Assembly: GCA_013407085.1 (NCBI GenBank)
Contig: JACCGJ010000599.1
Span: 1-64,000 of the forward strand
Direction of reading: 5' to 3'
DNA length: 64,000 nucleotides
From: Atriophallophorus winterbourni
Taxonomy: Eukaryota > Platyhelminthes > Trematoda > Plagiorchiida > Microphallidae
Numbering within the stretch: position 1 is the first letter of the stretch; each line of letters begins with the position of its first letter. The notes under the pieces were generated by a model that had not been told where the DNA came from, did not search any database, and worked only from the letters and a program-made list of their open reading frames with translations. The position numbers and the translations under genes are program-made. Of the stretch, positions 49,001-62,454 are shown piece by piece.

Positions 49001-52000
49001 AGTTCAGCAAGTGCATCACTGAACTCTTTCCGTTCGGTTTGAAATACATCACGTTCAAGGTCAAGAGCCATTCGACCAATAAGCAAACGAGATTCAAGAT
49101 GACTGTCCATCTGGTTCTGAAAATAAAATCGCGGTGAAAACATAAAAGCTCAAGAAGGTAACCATGGAAACCGCATACAGAAGCAATTGAATGAAACGTG
49201 TCAAATAACGAACTAGTGAAAGCGTAAAAACGATTTCTTTCAACTAAATTGCATTTGAAGCTGTCATTTTTCGTCCCAAGCCCGGAGTGAAAAAAAGGAA
49301 GGTTAGTGACCTATCCCAGTGAAAACCACAAATGTGCTACGGAACGTCAACAAGCGTGTCTAAATTTCCCCCATTTCGACGGTCGCAAAGAAGCATAAAC
49401 TGACCATCATAAATGGTGTCCAAATTCTCCCGGAAGCCACGAAACGGATGGCTATTCTGTCAAGCAAGATCACTACTACGACTGGAACAAAAACACCGGT
49501 GCATCCAGACGCCACAGGTGATGGTGCCTCATCATTGGTCATCACTTGCCCAAACTAACAATGCTTGGTAGTGCACAATGCGGCTCAGAATATGCTAAAC
49601 ACAGAAAAACGCTCAGGAAAGAAAGGTGCTAACGCCCCACAACATTCAACGGGCTGCTTAATGCTGTCGAAAACAAATAAACCAGCACAGATCGGATTGG
49701 AGACATACGATACCCGAGCATCATTCAGGACAGCTAAACCAAGATTCAATCTGGATATTATACTCTAAAAACGAAGGACAATGTTATTGATAAGAAAGAT
49801 TAACTAGTGATAGTCGCTGAAGCAGAGATCTCACGAGCGAGTTATAAGACAATAGGGCATTCGAGTAATCAACGACAACGCAGAAAGGTTAGCCAACCGG
49901 TGTACTGCCAATAGGTGAGTCATTGTAGGGACATATCACCAGCACCCGCAAATGAATTAAACAACGAGCATATGGCTCGAGCCCAGAACATAAAACCAGA
50001 CCGATCATTTATGCATGATGTATAATTGACTATCGTCTAACGACTTCAATCATTCGTAAATAAGGTGCCTCGGAAGACTGCTATAGATATGTTGGCCTGC
50101 GACCATGAAAAATGAGGATTTACGGCGGCAAATCAGGGAAGGACCCATTAGAGAAATTCCTAATTAACAGACGTGGTGTCAGATGAGCCATAATTTCCGA
50201 AAGACACCGAGAAGAATCGCCACGAGAGATGTTACGTGAAATCTATTGAGAGGTAAAGGAAAGAGAGGATGCCTGAAAACACTTGGCAGAGAGCAACTGA
50301 CGAGCTTACCACAAGACCAAAACAAACAAATATAGTTATTGGCTTCCGTCCCACCCAGGTCGAAGGGTTGATTGCTTTCATTGCTAATGCATCAACTAAT
50401 CGAATCAAACGGTAGGGACGCTTGTGTATTGCGGGAAGCAGTGGAAATGCGCCAGAGTTATTCATTTATCGAAAAAGTGAGTAGGATAAAATGATGCTCT
50501 GAAAATAGTTTGCTACAAGGTTTTTCACTCATGCGTACAGACGTACCATAGATTCCAAGCATAGTCGCGCATTGATTGCATCAAGAACATCCCGTTTGCG
50601 TTCCAGTAACAACTTCGAGGCGTTCTCGATTATATGATCAACTGTAATTAGAAGTGATCAGAAAGTATCATTATCAAAAGGTGTTTTACCAGGTTCGAGT
50701 ACGTTTCGGTGATAACTAAGTGATTCCGAAAAAAACACGAAAATGTGATTGGATAAAACGGTTCAGAGTTTCACAACCAAAAACTTTGATCATGTCAAAC
50801 AAATAAGGGTAGTCGACAGTTGACTGTTGTGATCAAACCAAGCGAACTTTGAAAGGGACAGCTTCCTTGTGGACAACAGAGAAGTGATAAAAGGGTGTTA
50901 ATGAAAGAGAAGGCAAACGTTTTTGGCATTGACGCCATTGGCCAGAAGAACTAGCTCCAAAGCGATCGCTTTGGAAACAAAAAGAAACGGTTTACCTCCA
51001 AGCTGTGAATGAAGGGCAGATGCTAGCATGAGGTCGAGAATCACACATGCACTGCAAAATGGTGCTGACCGGCAAAATAATGCATATTACTAAAAGCCTT
51101 GTGTTTGAGAATAAGTGTTAATCGCGAATAGAACGAAACATCTAGAACGATGTGGGACATGAAATCAACATAAGGAGCGGAAGAGGCTAAAGACTGTAAA
51201 AATGTTTGATGTGAGGTGTAACTCCCGTTTGTTTGAATATCACCAGCATATCCTGCATAGACAACAACGCTAGTATCGATTTCATAGAAGGCATCGTAAC
51301 TGAAATCAGAATTCAAGTCTAAGATCACTCCAGCCACTTCACTGATGCTTTGAGGAGCAATTACGTACAATTTCCGTCCTATATAAGTAAACCCTATCAA
51401 ACTGATTCAGATTGAAATATGCCACCTTTCCGCCATCATTCGGTGCATATATACATCGACCTGTATCAAATTCCTCACGCGAACCACGACTGTCTTGCAT
51501 TGTGCCTGATAAAAGGCTCGTTAGTTCATACATACTTGCCGCTCACTGGGTTCAGTATGAAGAAACGATGTATTGAAGGTCTATGATAACAATGTTGGGT
51601 GGAATATGAGTAAAACATCGAGATAATCGTTTGTTTGTGACCGTTGTGAGTTACCACACACATTGAATGCAAGATGAAATCACAAGCCTGATCCGGGCAT
51701 GGGTTAAGATACTGTTGTACCCATAATAGTATAGAGTAAATTGCTGCTTGGTACAAGAGGGCTAAAAGTATAGGACATCTCGCGATTGATCTTTTCCTTG
51801 ACAAGTCAGAACGAGAAGGATTATGACTTATCATACAGGACGAGAAGGCTTCATTGAAAATTGAGAAAACGGGAAATGAAAGCTAGATTAAATAGACACC
51901 AAACTGCTTCAAAACGACTGTCTCGGCTAAAAGAACACGAAGAAAAATGCTAACACAATTGCGTGTGATGTAAATACATGGAAATACACGGTATTTTAGT

Positions 52001-53822
52001 GCAAACCTTTGGTCAAAGCTTCCTCTGTGTTGTCGCCATCTTGTTGAACATGATAAGGCGCGAGCAATTCAAGGAGTTGTGTAGGAGTCGGAGTCACAGT
52101 TTCCGAAGACTCCGTTAAAGCAGGTCGCTCAACCGCACACTTCAAGTCTTGCAATAAACAGGCGCGCAACCGACTCGTGCGAGAATTCTACGAGACAACC
52201 ACAAAATGAACAATAAGCACGAGTGAGCAGTGATCAAAACACGTCAAAAATGAATAAAAAACACAACGTTCGAAACTTCAACATAACAAAACGGAAGTAA
52301 AACTCCGGGTTTGTAAAACAGACCATAGTGTTCAAAAACGGAATCGCACAGATCCGGGTCAGGTGCTAAAATGTGTGTGGATAGGCAAAGGCTGGTTGCT
52401 CAATCGTACTGTCACTGGTACTCAGTTGTATGAAGCAACAAGCTGGAACGTCACTGCTATTTTCTCATTAAATGTATAGACCTAGGAAAACCGACGGTGT
52501 CTTAACCCACGTAGTCAACGACTTTGCGGCACGTTGACTGACTGTTTTATACATACATACTCATCCCGGTGGAGCGTAAATACGGTAGTCGTGAACTAAC
52601 TATCGTGGCTTCAATGGGATAATTTTTCGTTTGTTTCTTACTCTAGACTAAATTTTTCGTTTAAACCAGGAAAAGCAGACGGTAGCGCAATCAATGGCCT
52701 TTCAGTTAGTTCCATCGGTTCCAAACCGAAAATGGGTGTGGTGCAGTTATCACAAGGTGAAAGTCTAGCGTGCCTATGCATGCAGCTCAGTATCGGTGGT
52801 AAATCAATTTACCGTGCAAGCAGGCAAGATGTTAATGTGCCGAGGTTGAATTACAAAGGTCTGTAAGAAATCACGATTATCGATTCAGGCAAAGTACCGT
52901 ACTGTCGAAGACTGCACATGGGATCTAAAACTCCCAGGTTGTTCAGGCACAGACAGCCGTAAAGGATAATAAAAGTGGCATTGAGACGTTAGCGTGATTC
53001 CGTAAGCTGCTCAGTACCGCTGGTAAACTCAGCACGGTGTTACTTGAAACGTATGGAGGCACTGCACGATCTCATGTCTGTCGATCTATTATAGAGGGAC
53101 AACAAAATCCGCCTAGATCTTCCAGAAACACAGTCAGCAACACACCATAAACGACAGCTTCCAAACTATGAGTAGTTCGAAAATATGACTCACCTATTAT
53201 TATATCATAATTATAATATTTATATTTTCTTTCTATTTGTTTTGTCATATCTGTCTAGGCCTGGGCAACCTGACAGTATCTCAGCCCGCGTGCAGTCTCT
53301 GACTGTGCGGCACTTTGCCTGGATCAGGCTTGTGCTTTCATACATACATACATATTATAATTGTAAAACCATGTACAAGTGAACAGTACCTGTTGCGTAG
53401 ACTCAGTGGAAAACAGTGAAGTGGCGTGTCCTGCTTGTGGATAAGAACCAGACTGAGTAGAGACCGAGGTAATAGCCAGCGTTGATGGGCCAAGGGAAGA
53501 TGAAGAAATAATCACAGGTTGCTGCATGACGAAGGTCTGCGTACCAGGAGTTAATGCAGATGAAAGGTAAATCCCGCCCATTTGGACATTGGTGCCCGCG
53601 ACCTGTGAGCACATGACACCAGAGGATGGAATTGTCGAGGCAATGTTCTGGGCGAACACTGAAAAAGAACCGGATGAAATATGCCGTTGAGCAGCCACGG
53701 GAACGGAGAAAAGGTAAAAAGAGAGATAACGTAGTTCGGAGATTCGTGCATTCCAGGGTAACGAACGTGCAAACGACACTGGCAGATAGCCGGAATCCAG
53801 TGTTTATCTCAGCATCAGGAAG
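46071..53822. repeat. Segmental duplication, copy B (7.75 kb)
   Basis: Direct-oriented counterpart of 34437-42679. It is continuous on its right side with exons 1-5 of the BICRA-like gene, so this copy completes the gene. About 490 bp shorter than A. Confidence 0.95.
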
Positions 53823-56800
53823 GAATCGAAATATAAACCACGAGTAAAATTGACAATGACATCACACCACCAGATTAGAGCCAAAGTGAGATAGCTAGTT
53901 CGCATTATGTTAAAAGGCATCGTTGATGATAAATTGTTGAGTTGGCACCGTAAACTGCGAGCAATGGCACTTTATGGTATGGTATGGTTTGAAAGCACAA
54001 ACCTGATCCAGGAAAAGTGCCGTACAGTCAGAGACTGCACATGGGCTAAGATACTGTCAGGTTTCCCAGGCCTAGAGAGGGGGACCTAAAATGGTAGGGA
54101 GACTTCAGCCAACCAATTTAGCATGATGTTAGCCGCACATCACAGAAATGCTGCACGATTGCACATCCGTGCACTTTAGACAACGCACATAATCAGAACT
54201 TGTTACCACGAAGCGGTATACGTGATTGAAGGTCATCCAATTAACACAATGCTAGGTTGTCACGCTTATTGTTCGGACTGCATTTGTTAGACATTTAACA
54301 ATTTGGTAGGATAGAGTTCATTACACAATATACATACATATAACACAACATTTGAAACTGTTGGAAATCTCTTGAACCTAGTTTTACGCCAGCATACATT
54401 CATACATGATGCGATGGTGGATTCGCAGCAAATACAAATGTACTGTGTTGTGAAAGATATAAAATTGGATGTGTTGGATAGAAATACCAGGCGGACTACT
54501 GGATACAATGTAATATTATTTTAACGTCACATGCTACTTAACTTCACATTTCCCTAAATTAGAGAAAACCCAGTGTTTCACGTAACGCACGGCAACTGAT
54601 CGGACTACAGACTAATGCTTCCGCTCAAGTGATGACAGCAAACAGCCAGACACCGGTTGTTGAGTCTAAGCGCTGGGATTTGAGCAACATAATACCCATC
54701 AGTCGAGCGTTCGTATTAACTGCTGAAATATACCGATATGTACATCAGTTGCATGTTTCTGGACCATACACGTTGTCCGATTAATACTATTCATGAATCA
54801 AATCCAGAAATCTTACTTTGTGATTGACCAGACATTGGTGGGATGGCCAAGGCAGTGACAAGGCCCATTACCGGCGCGGAGGCTGAATTCCCAGATGCTC
54901 CACGAACAAATGTGTTCCCCATGGCGGAACTTGGTAAAACCTGTCGGGTGGCTACCAAGCGTAAGCCGGATGAGCCTCCCAGAGTGGCTGGGTGCATCGG
55001 CATCGAGGGAAACGAATGCATCGGAGAAGGAAAGCGAAGTTGTGTGGATGCGTTGGGGGTCGGACAGGTGGCAAGCGCAGAAAGTGAACAGCTGGACGTG
55101 GTGGACGGCAAGCTAGAAGGTGGAGTCGCGCGGGGCTTGCTCACGTAAACCTTCGCCTGTTCTTGTTGCAAGACAGTGAGTATTTCGGCTTGTCGTTGAG
55201 AATTGACACTGTACAACAGACGCTCAATGGAGGACTTTTGTTGTTTTGTTAAGCGAATGTTGTAGCGCTGGGTGTTTAATCGAAATTCGATTACAATGGT
55301 ATCGGAAATTGGAGGCGGATTCGCGGTGGGAAGGAGATTGTTTCGAGCCAGTAAGTCGAGCAACTCCCGTCGCTATGAAAAAGAGACGAAGTATAAATAA
55401 AAAAGCAGTCTTGTAAGAAGCGTTATAATACATATGTGCATACACCCATACACATACACACATATATATGTATATATACGCAAGCTCACTTACCAACTCC
55501 AAACTTATAGCAACTGTTCGTGAGGCGCAATTCGGAGTAGAGGTTGTGGACTTGGGAGAAGCCTTTGAGAGTTGTTCACGAACATCTACCAGTTGTTTCA
55601 ATCGGACTGCCTGTGCTTCTGATAACGATGTCATATTTTGCAGTATTTGAATTTGTTCGTCCAATCGGTTGAGTACCGTCACCGCAGACGTGTCTTGCCG
55701 AGATCGGGAGGCCGAGGCTTGCCGACGAGCACCAGCGGTGACCGATTTGGCGGGGGTCATTTCGGGCGCGCTTGAGGCGGGTACAGACTGCGTGGAACAT
55801 GAGACGGCCACATAACTCCCATTAGGCAGCTGATTTGTTATAACACAGCCAGACTGTAGGGGTGGTTGTTGACAGGAAGTAGTCTGCTGCAAAAGTCAAT
55901 GAATGTAAAATCAAACGAGAGTAGCATGGTGGAATTTCATGGTGTTATTTCCATGGCCAAAGCTCGAAAATCGGTGTTCAAATCGGCAAATCGTAAACTT
56001 GAAATCACAAAAATGGGTCAAATAAAGTACCAAACAGTAATAGACTGACAAAGTTAAACTTGAATGCCACTGTTACATAGCTGTGTGGTGTGTAAGTGCG
56101 GGGGATGTGAGCAACACATTGCTTTAGTAATAGATTGAATTGAGATACTATCAGGCTGACTGCATCTAGACAGATATAAGAAAGGGACAGTGGCAATGCG
56201 TATCCAGCGTGTTCCCATAGACAGCTCTTTACAGGTGGCAAGCAAACTGCCAATGCAACTGCCAATGAGACTACATAACAGTCCATGGGTCACAAAGGAG
56301 AAGACTATCGTTAACTCGTGGAATGTGCAGAACTTGTATTCATAAATCTGTGCGGTGAATGAGACGAGAGCCATTCCGCAGTAGTCATTACGTTATCTAG
56401 ACTTGAGGGCTACAGAGAAACATGTCAATAATCCACGTTTCACCACTTCCGACAACCATACTTGGACTCAGTCTCATTAGTATACTTGCTCAAGTTCATA
56501 GGTTTACTTTCTAAGCTTATGTTTCCAATCTCTTGGCGTAGGGACTAAACTGAGTTCTCACTTTATTTTCTCGTATATATTAACTCACATTTTGTACTGT
56601 TCACCTGCTATATTTCCGGCACTTCCGTCAAAAGACTGTTCAGCTCAAACCTGGTTTCAAGATCACTTCACGCGCAAGCATTCTTTCCCAGAAAACATTC
56701 TAGCAACAATATTGAAACAGCATTTTTTTCACGCGATCCATAGTGATACTTCTCACCCGACTATCTTCTCAAACAGTAAGCATCTACAAGGATTCGATCA

Positions 56801-59547
56801 AAGCATATCCTATCACTTTCCAAAACGTTTTCATATCGAAGGTCATTAGTTCCGCCTGCCACAAGATATCTTCGTCACAAGGAACTCCTTAGGGAAACAT
56901 TACGGTACGTACGGTACGATGTGTATATTTTCTGTTTATATTTTTATGCATAAATTATACAGATATTAAACAAAGTTATATTTGAATACCACGGTTAATC
57001 AGATTGGCATAGCCAACCTTTGGATCACCGATCCACACAGCAGATCTAAGTCAACCGATCAAATCAATGAAAGTGCAGGACACGCGAGCAATCCTAAAAT
57101 TGTACACCTGTTTTAGTTTTCGAAATTAATCTTTGTCCACGCGATGGGTGTGTGAGCACAGCAATATTTTGTCCTCTTTTCTTTTTCATCGGTGTATACA
57201 ATGACACAAAAATAAGAAGGGGATGGAGGAGAGAGCTATCAGCTAACTTCTCTATCACAACAAAATGCGAGTGAAGAGGCTTAAACAATTCGCGATTGGA
57301 AAACGTGGACATTGAAAGCAGTGGCCGTGAAAAATGAATCAATCTACCCCGAATGAATTGGAGTAATATTTTAACATTATTTCTATAAAGCAAATAGCCC
57401 CATTGTCACACTTTCCTGTAACACAGAGAAACTGTGTCTTGTACACACTAATGGGCGACCAATCAAACGATCATAAACTTAGTTCATAGATCAGTGCACC
57501 AAATCTTTGCACGTTATGTATAAGGCAGAATAATTGATCGCCACGGACATCTATATCAGCTGTCACAATGCAGGCAATTGCATGCATGAAATCACAAGCC
57601 TGATCCCGGTCATAGACTGCACGTGTGCTAATAGAAAATCAGAAAACGGCAGTGACACTCCAGTGTGTTTCCCTATGCAGCCAAATACCAGTGGCAAATC
57701 AAGTTGGCGTGGGGTTAACTGCGGAGTATGGTATGGTATGAAATCACAAGCCTGATCTAGACAAAGTGCCGCACAATTATAGAATGCATATGGGCTAAGA
57801 TACTGTCAGGTTGCCCAGGCCGAGACAGATATATGAAAGAAAATAGATTAGAGATGGTAGTGATACTCCAGCGTGTTTCAGCATGCAGCTCACAACCAGT
57901 GGCCAATCAATTTAGCACGGTGTAAGCCGTACGGCAAAGAAGTACTGTACGATCGCACATCCGTGCAGAGTACAGAAGAACTGCACGATGGGAGATCCGT
58001 GCAAGCAGGCAATTGAGCATGAATTCACACAAGTCAGGCGCCAAATGTCAGAGTCAGACAGCAGGTCGAGAGAGAGTCTGGCAATTCCCGGGCTTATCCA
58101 CAACAGGGATAACGATAGTGAGACTGTAGCGCCAACAGTAATCGATTTCGTAAGATGTTAGCTGCGAAGTATCAACACGATGCTTTCTGATAACAAGTAT
58201 TTTAATGGAAAATAGTAGCCGAGCCGAACACGCGCTGACCTGTGGTAGACCGACAACGTTCGCAGAGCCATTACCCGGCGCAGAACCCTTAGTTGGAACG
58301 GCAATTTGACCTTGACACGCAGGCAATGAGGACGAAAGCAGCATAGGTGAACCGCTGTTGCCGGACGCTTGACTAGTTTTGAAAAATGAATTGGTCATTT
58401 GAGGTTGAATTGCAACCTGATTCGGAGTACTCGTTGCCGTCAGCATGTTACCAGTGAAGCCACCAATTGTGGTAGGTAGTTGAATGTAGAATGCCTATAA
58501 AATGGAGAATAAGATTTGGTGACTATAAATGAGCGTCGATGAGAAATGTAATACACGATGAATGAAGCACATTCCTGAAATAACCATTGGAAAGTTGAGA
58601 CAAACTATCATGTAAACGGAATTAAACAAGCCATTAAATTTGACAGGTTTGCGCACGGTTAAAAAAACTTGGCGCGTGACACTGTTGGTTGATCAGGCGA
58701 GGATAGAAAAAGTGAGAGGAACTGTAACGAATGAAGAAGGTGATTGAAATTCTTTTCTTTCGGCACCTGCTGAGCACACAAGCGACAACATAAAATGATT
58801 AGCAAGATTACTGGTTATTTGCCGAGTAGTAAAGGTGTAGGAAATAATCAGTGTGAGATAACTGACTGTTTGATACGCACATACACACACAGAGAGATAG
58901 AATAAACGGGTACCTGGTTAGAGTTCGGACCGATTAATCCAACCTGCTGTTGCTGCTGCGGCGATGGACCAGCAGTGGAGATTGAAACTGGAAAATAAGC
59001 GGGCTGACCAAAGGGTAGCTGGGGTAAACTAGAATTCGCGATGCCCATCGAAGATGGTGATTGTGCGGGAAAAACAAGACGACCATCAGGAAGACGAAAA
59101 ATGCAATTGGTTGGTGCTGTGTGTAGGGTTTGGACAGGCGTTTGAACTCCGGCAGGCATAGGCTGAGCGACGACGAAAGCGCCTGGATGGTGTGTTTGAC
59201 CTTGGGTCAGTATGAGAGGAGCGCCCCCAACCGATGGTGATTGGGCGAAGAAAAAATTTCCCGCGTTGCTGTAAATATAATAATTTCAGGTAGAGGAGTA
59301 TTGGAAGTCACATCAGGAAAAGAAGTGAGTGAACGAGAACATACCCGGAGAAAAGGAGGGGTTGTTGGATAGAATTTTGCGTAATTCCACTGGGAGTGAA
59401 TACGGCATTTTGTGGTAGGCCTTCGGAGAAAGATGCTGGAGGCATCATCGTCACATTCGCAAGAGCACCTTGCTGTATCGGTGCATTAGAGGTTGGCGTC
59501 GGCGCCTCAACGGTGTGTGGAGTTGAGATCAAGGAAATGGGAAGCAT
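48085..59547 (-). CDS. BICRA: BICRA/GLTSCR1-like subunit of non-canonical BAF, 10 exons, 1071 aa
   Basis: Nuclear scaffold of the ncBAF (GBAF) chromatin-remodelling complex that works with BRD9 (family knowledge). Exons in minus order: 59547-59345, 59268-58914, 58494-58240, 55886-55494, 55372-54817, 53658-53390, 52187-52007, 50641-50547, 49116-48366, 48242-48085; phases agree and total 3216 nt. Exons 1-6 encode Gln/Pro/Ser/Thr-rich, low-complexity protein with helical stretches in exons 4-5 (SEAQAVRLKQLVDVREQL; LTKQQKSSIERLLYSV). Exons 7-8 hold the GLTSCR1 domain: LLELLAPYHVQQDG, TEEALTKVD, IIENASKLLLERKRDVLDAI, with the same YHV-to-VD spacing as human BICRA. Exon 9 is acidic (QELMREEGMDIEEMESD) and exon 10 ends DAAIRSILTSSH. 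The exon 9 donor could be 48366 or four bases earlier; 48366 preserves the acidic frame. Confidence 0.82.
53244..53359 (+). mobile_element. SINE-like repeat in BICRA intron 6, copy B
   Basis: Orthologous to 42100-42215 with two or three substitutions (for example CCCGCGTGCAG for CCCACGTGCAG). Confidence 0.75.
53977..54172 (-). mobile_element. SINE-like repeat with internal deletion, BICRA intron 5
   Basis: GGTATGGTTTGAAAGCACAA start, GTCAGGTTTCCCAGGCC core, GCACATCCGTGCA end. The stretch with the CAGCTCACTACC block is missing. Confidence 0.7.
55432..55480. repeat. CA/TA-rich microsatellite
   Basis: Mixed ACAC and ATATAT run in the short intron between exons 4 and 5 of the BICRA-like gene. 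Confidence 0.8.
57586..57970 (-). mobile_element. Two adjacent SINE-like copies in BICRA intron 3
   Basis: A degraded copy at about 57586-57716 and a good one at 57725-57970 (ATGGTATGAAATCACAAGCC, GTCAGGTTGCCCAGGCC, CACATCCGTGCA), both in reverse orientation, head to tail. Confidence 0.7.
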
Positions 59548-60338
59548 AACTCAGCCAACCAGATATCATCTCAAGTGGACAACTGAATGTATACCATGCG
59601 AGACAGAATGAAATTTCATCACGATACTGAAAAAAACAGAAAAAAGTGTTTGAATAAATATTAAAATTTTGATCCATAAGCCGCATGCAGTTATTTATAA
59701 GGATAATGAATTACTCAATCGCAGAAAATAAGGCGGGCGAGATAACTGCCAAGAGTGACGAACATACGAGAAGTGACAAGATTCTATCGACGAAGTGCTA
59801 CTTACAGACTCGTGTTGCCTCCTCAGGATTTTTGACCCACATGGCCGATGCTCATCTCATAGTTTTTATAGCACGAGTCGGTAAAGTGATATGATTTCAC
59901 CAACGTAACAGGGTGCTGGTCTGTCTTCCAAACTATTTTTGGTACACTTTTTACATTTTAGTATGGTAAAGATATGGATTAAACACATTTCCCGAAATGT
60001 GCAACCAGGGCCGTTAGACGGCGGACGAAATGAATGATGCCTATAATCAACAATATGGAATAATAATGATAATAATAATCAAGATGATTTGAAACAACTC
60101 TTGATCACATCGGCACAAGAGAATCTGTGGATGGCTGATTCACGCAGTGGATCTAAGTCAACCGATCAAATGAATAAAAACGACATGTTTTTGGAGTTAA
60201 ATGGATGTGAATATGCGATCAAATATATATATATATATATATAATTTGTAAAATTTCAATATTAAGCTGGTCGAAATTCAAAACTAAAATTATCGATTGG
60301 TTATCGACCCAACGTTCGGCTGAAGCAAGTAGGTGACA
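59548..60338. promoter_or_regulatory. Divergent intergenic region BICRA / 157-aa protein
   Basis: About 790 bp separate the two start codons, which face away from each other, so both promoters must lie here unless upstream non-coding exons exist. It contains a perfect TA microsatellite at about 60222-60243 and the short dispersed motif GGATCTAAGTCAACCGATCA at 60149. No definite core-promoter box recognised. Confidence 0.45.
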
Positions 60339-60812
60339 ATGGACGTAAATAAAACAGAAGATTTAAGGATTCGCAATCCAAATGGACTACAACCATATTC
60401 AATGTTTCCCGAGGATTATGTCAAACGAGGAGTAATTCGTTATGACATACCACCAGTTCGTCTAGAACAAGAGACACTTGAGAGCATTTTGGTCGAACCC
60501 AAATACTGGCATGGATACACCGGAGCTAAGACGTTTTTCACGCATCAACCCTTGCCATCCGCGACCGGATTTTCTGTCTACGGAGGAACAGAACCTGGCA
60601 GGTCGTGTATAAAAGCATATTGCCCATATATACAATCTGCGATTCAACAAACGGCAACAGGAATACCACACAATATCACGACAGCTGCAGCACTACATGG
60701 CACTTCATCGATGAGTACACCAAAAAGACCACAGTTACATCCAATGCAAGTTGATGTCCCCGATTCTCGTTTATGGAGATATGACGGAAGAAACCACACG
60801 TTCAAAATTTAA
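60339..60812 (+). CDS. Single-exon gene, 157-aa basic protein, unrecognised
   Basis: ATG 60339 (MDVNKTEDLRIRNPNGLQ) to TAA 60810-60812, one uninterrupted frame followed by AATAAA at 60879-60884. Features: Pro/Tyr-rich blocks (PYSMFPEDYVKRGVIRYDIP, PKYWHGYTGAKTFF) and a terminal WRYDGRNHTFKI. No signal peptide, membrane segment or coiled coil. The short, Tyr/Pro/Gly-rich composition without a domain recalls axonemal microtubule inner proteins, but this is an impression only. The adjacent poly(A) signal supports a real gene. Confidence 0.65.
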   Translation: MDVNKTEDLRIRNPNGLQPYSMFPEDYVKRGVIRYDIPPVRLEQETLESILVEPKYWHGYTGAKTFFTHQPLPSATGFSVYGGTEPGRSCIKAYCPYIQSAIQQTATGIPHNITTAAALHGTSSMSTPKRPQLHPMQVDVPDSRLWRYDGRNHTFKI

Positions 60813-60878
60813 GTTTGGTAAACTTTATGTTAAGAAGCGTTAATTTTAGCATTTTGTAATGTCCCGGAATTATTTTGA

Positions 60879-60884
60879 AATAAA
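60879..60884 (+). terminator. Poly(A) signal of the 157-aa protein gene
   Basis: AATAAA 66 nt downstream of the TAA. Confidence 0.65.
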
Positions 60885-60984
60885 TTGCGATTTCAAGTGA
60901 AACAATGAGTAAATCTTAAATAAAGGCACATATGTATGTATGAAAACACAACTCTACATTTGGGAAGTGCCACATAGTTAAAGC

Positions 60985-61217
60985 GACTGCGCGGTTGATA
61001 CGTTGTGGAATGCGCTTCCGGAAGAGGTTATTTCAGAAAGATCTGAAAACCAATTCAAGCAACTAGTGGATAAGGTACTGCCTGTAATCACGGCGAAGCT
61101 ACACAACACTGGACAGGATTTCTTTAACTTAGGTTCTCCTGGACTATGTTGCTGATATAAAGAACTGCGGCTTACAAGGGCTTGACCGTCTGTCGTCTAT
61201 CAAGAAGAAGAAGACAA
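60985..61217 (+). mobile_element. 3' end of a non-LTR retrotransposon (LINE)
   Basis: Plus strand reads LWNALPEEVISERSENQFKQ, then LVDKVLPVITAKLHNTG, the usual C-terminus of many non-LTR polyproteins, then a stop and a short 3'UTR with AAGAAGAAG tail. Same family as 1-178. Confidence 0.78.
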
Positions 61218-62454
61218 CAAGCCAATATTTATTAAGTTCAAGATAATGCCATCTAAAATTTCAAACAGCGACAGGCACACCTATCTTAGGAACAATATAA
61301 GGCACAGTTGTTCAAGCAATCAGTCAAGGTCACGAGTAAAATTAAATAGCTAAAAATACAAGGATGGGGTAAAGATGTCTTTTAGCACCAAATGCGTTTC
61401 ATTTTTATTCCTTATAAGCCTGACTATTATCAGAAAAACGAAATGAAAGCGAAGATTGATCGTGCACATAATGCGTCTATAAGGAAGAACAGCACGCCGG
61501 TATATGATTGAAACTAGGCGGCCTCAGGTATCTGATATATTGAATGAGTGCTTAACGCTGATGTCACGAGGCGATGCAGTGGACCAACTAAGTTCGTCGT
61601 TTGCAAGCATCAGTGAAGAGCACAATGGCATCCCCATGACCTTCGTAAAGCAGTCAGAGCTAGCTGAACTTGCCCTCGATCGGAAACCTGCCTGTAGTTA
61701 GTAAGGGTGCTCAGGTGAACCCATGCTTTTCAATAGTTAATGATATGGATGACCTATGACTCTGTATTGCCTGCAATGTTCAATCATCATCATCATCATC
61801 ATCATCAGATAGCCTTACGACGGTAGCATATACTGAATGTCATACAACAATGAAAAGGTAGAAATAAGACTGCATAGCAACCTGCAATGACCGATACCCA
61901 TTAACTCGTATGTCCCAAGACACTACTCATAAGCTATCTACCCGAATTTAGAGTATAAAACATGTAAGAGCTGAATGTAATATGCGAAATGACGCACTCT
62001 AAATTATATTCTCTAGACATGACCAATCTTATTGTTGAAAAATGTAACACGATAAATGTGACTGTAATTGTTTAGCAAGTTACTTTTAGCAAAGATATCT
62101 CGTAGGATCTTCGATATAAAGACAAAGGCAATATGACATGCTTCGACTGAGCCTTTGAAGCTGCTTGAAATTTAGAGAACATCACATTGGTTGCAGAGCA
62201 TAATATTGATCGCGACTTAATTTGCGTTTGCTCAGAGAACGCAAAAACACTGTGTCTGAAGTTACACCATTGTGCTTGCTACACGTAACGTCAGGTCTAG
62301 ATATTGAGCAATAAGAATCGTACACTCTTGCGTAAATTGGACGACTTCCTAGTTGTCTCGATATATTGTCATGGAGTGTCTTGAAAATTGGTTATGAGTG
62401 ACATACCCAGCAATTTAGGCAATCGATGCTAGTGATTAAAAACCATTTTTTGCG
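61218..62454. other. Gene-free stretch with CAT microsatellite
   Basis: Holds an ATC/CAT microsatellite at about 61783-61806 and otherwise AT-rich sequence. A 65-codon ORF at 61504-61701 has no recognised signature. Confidence 0.5.

Noticed and set aside
61504..61701. 65-codon ORF
   Set aside because: No signature, no splice or poly(A) context; length is within chance for this composition.
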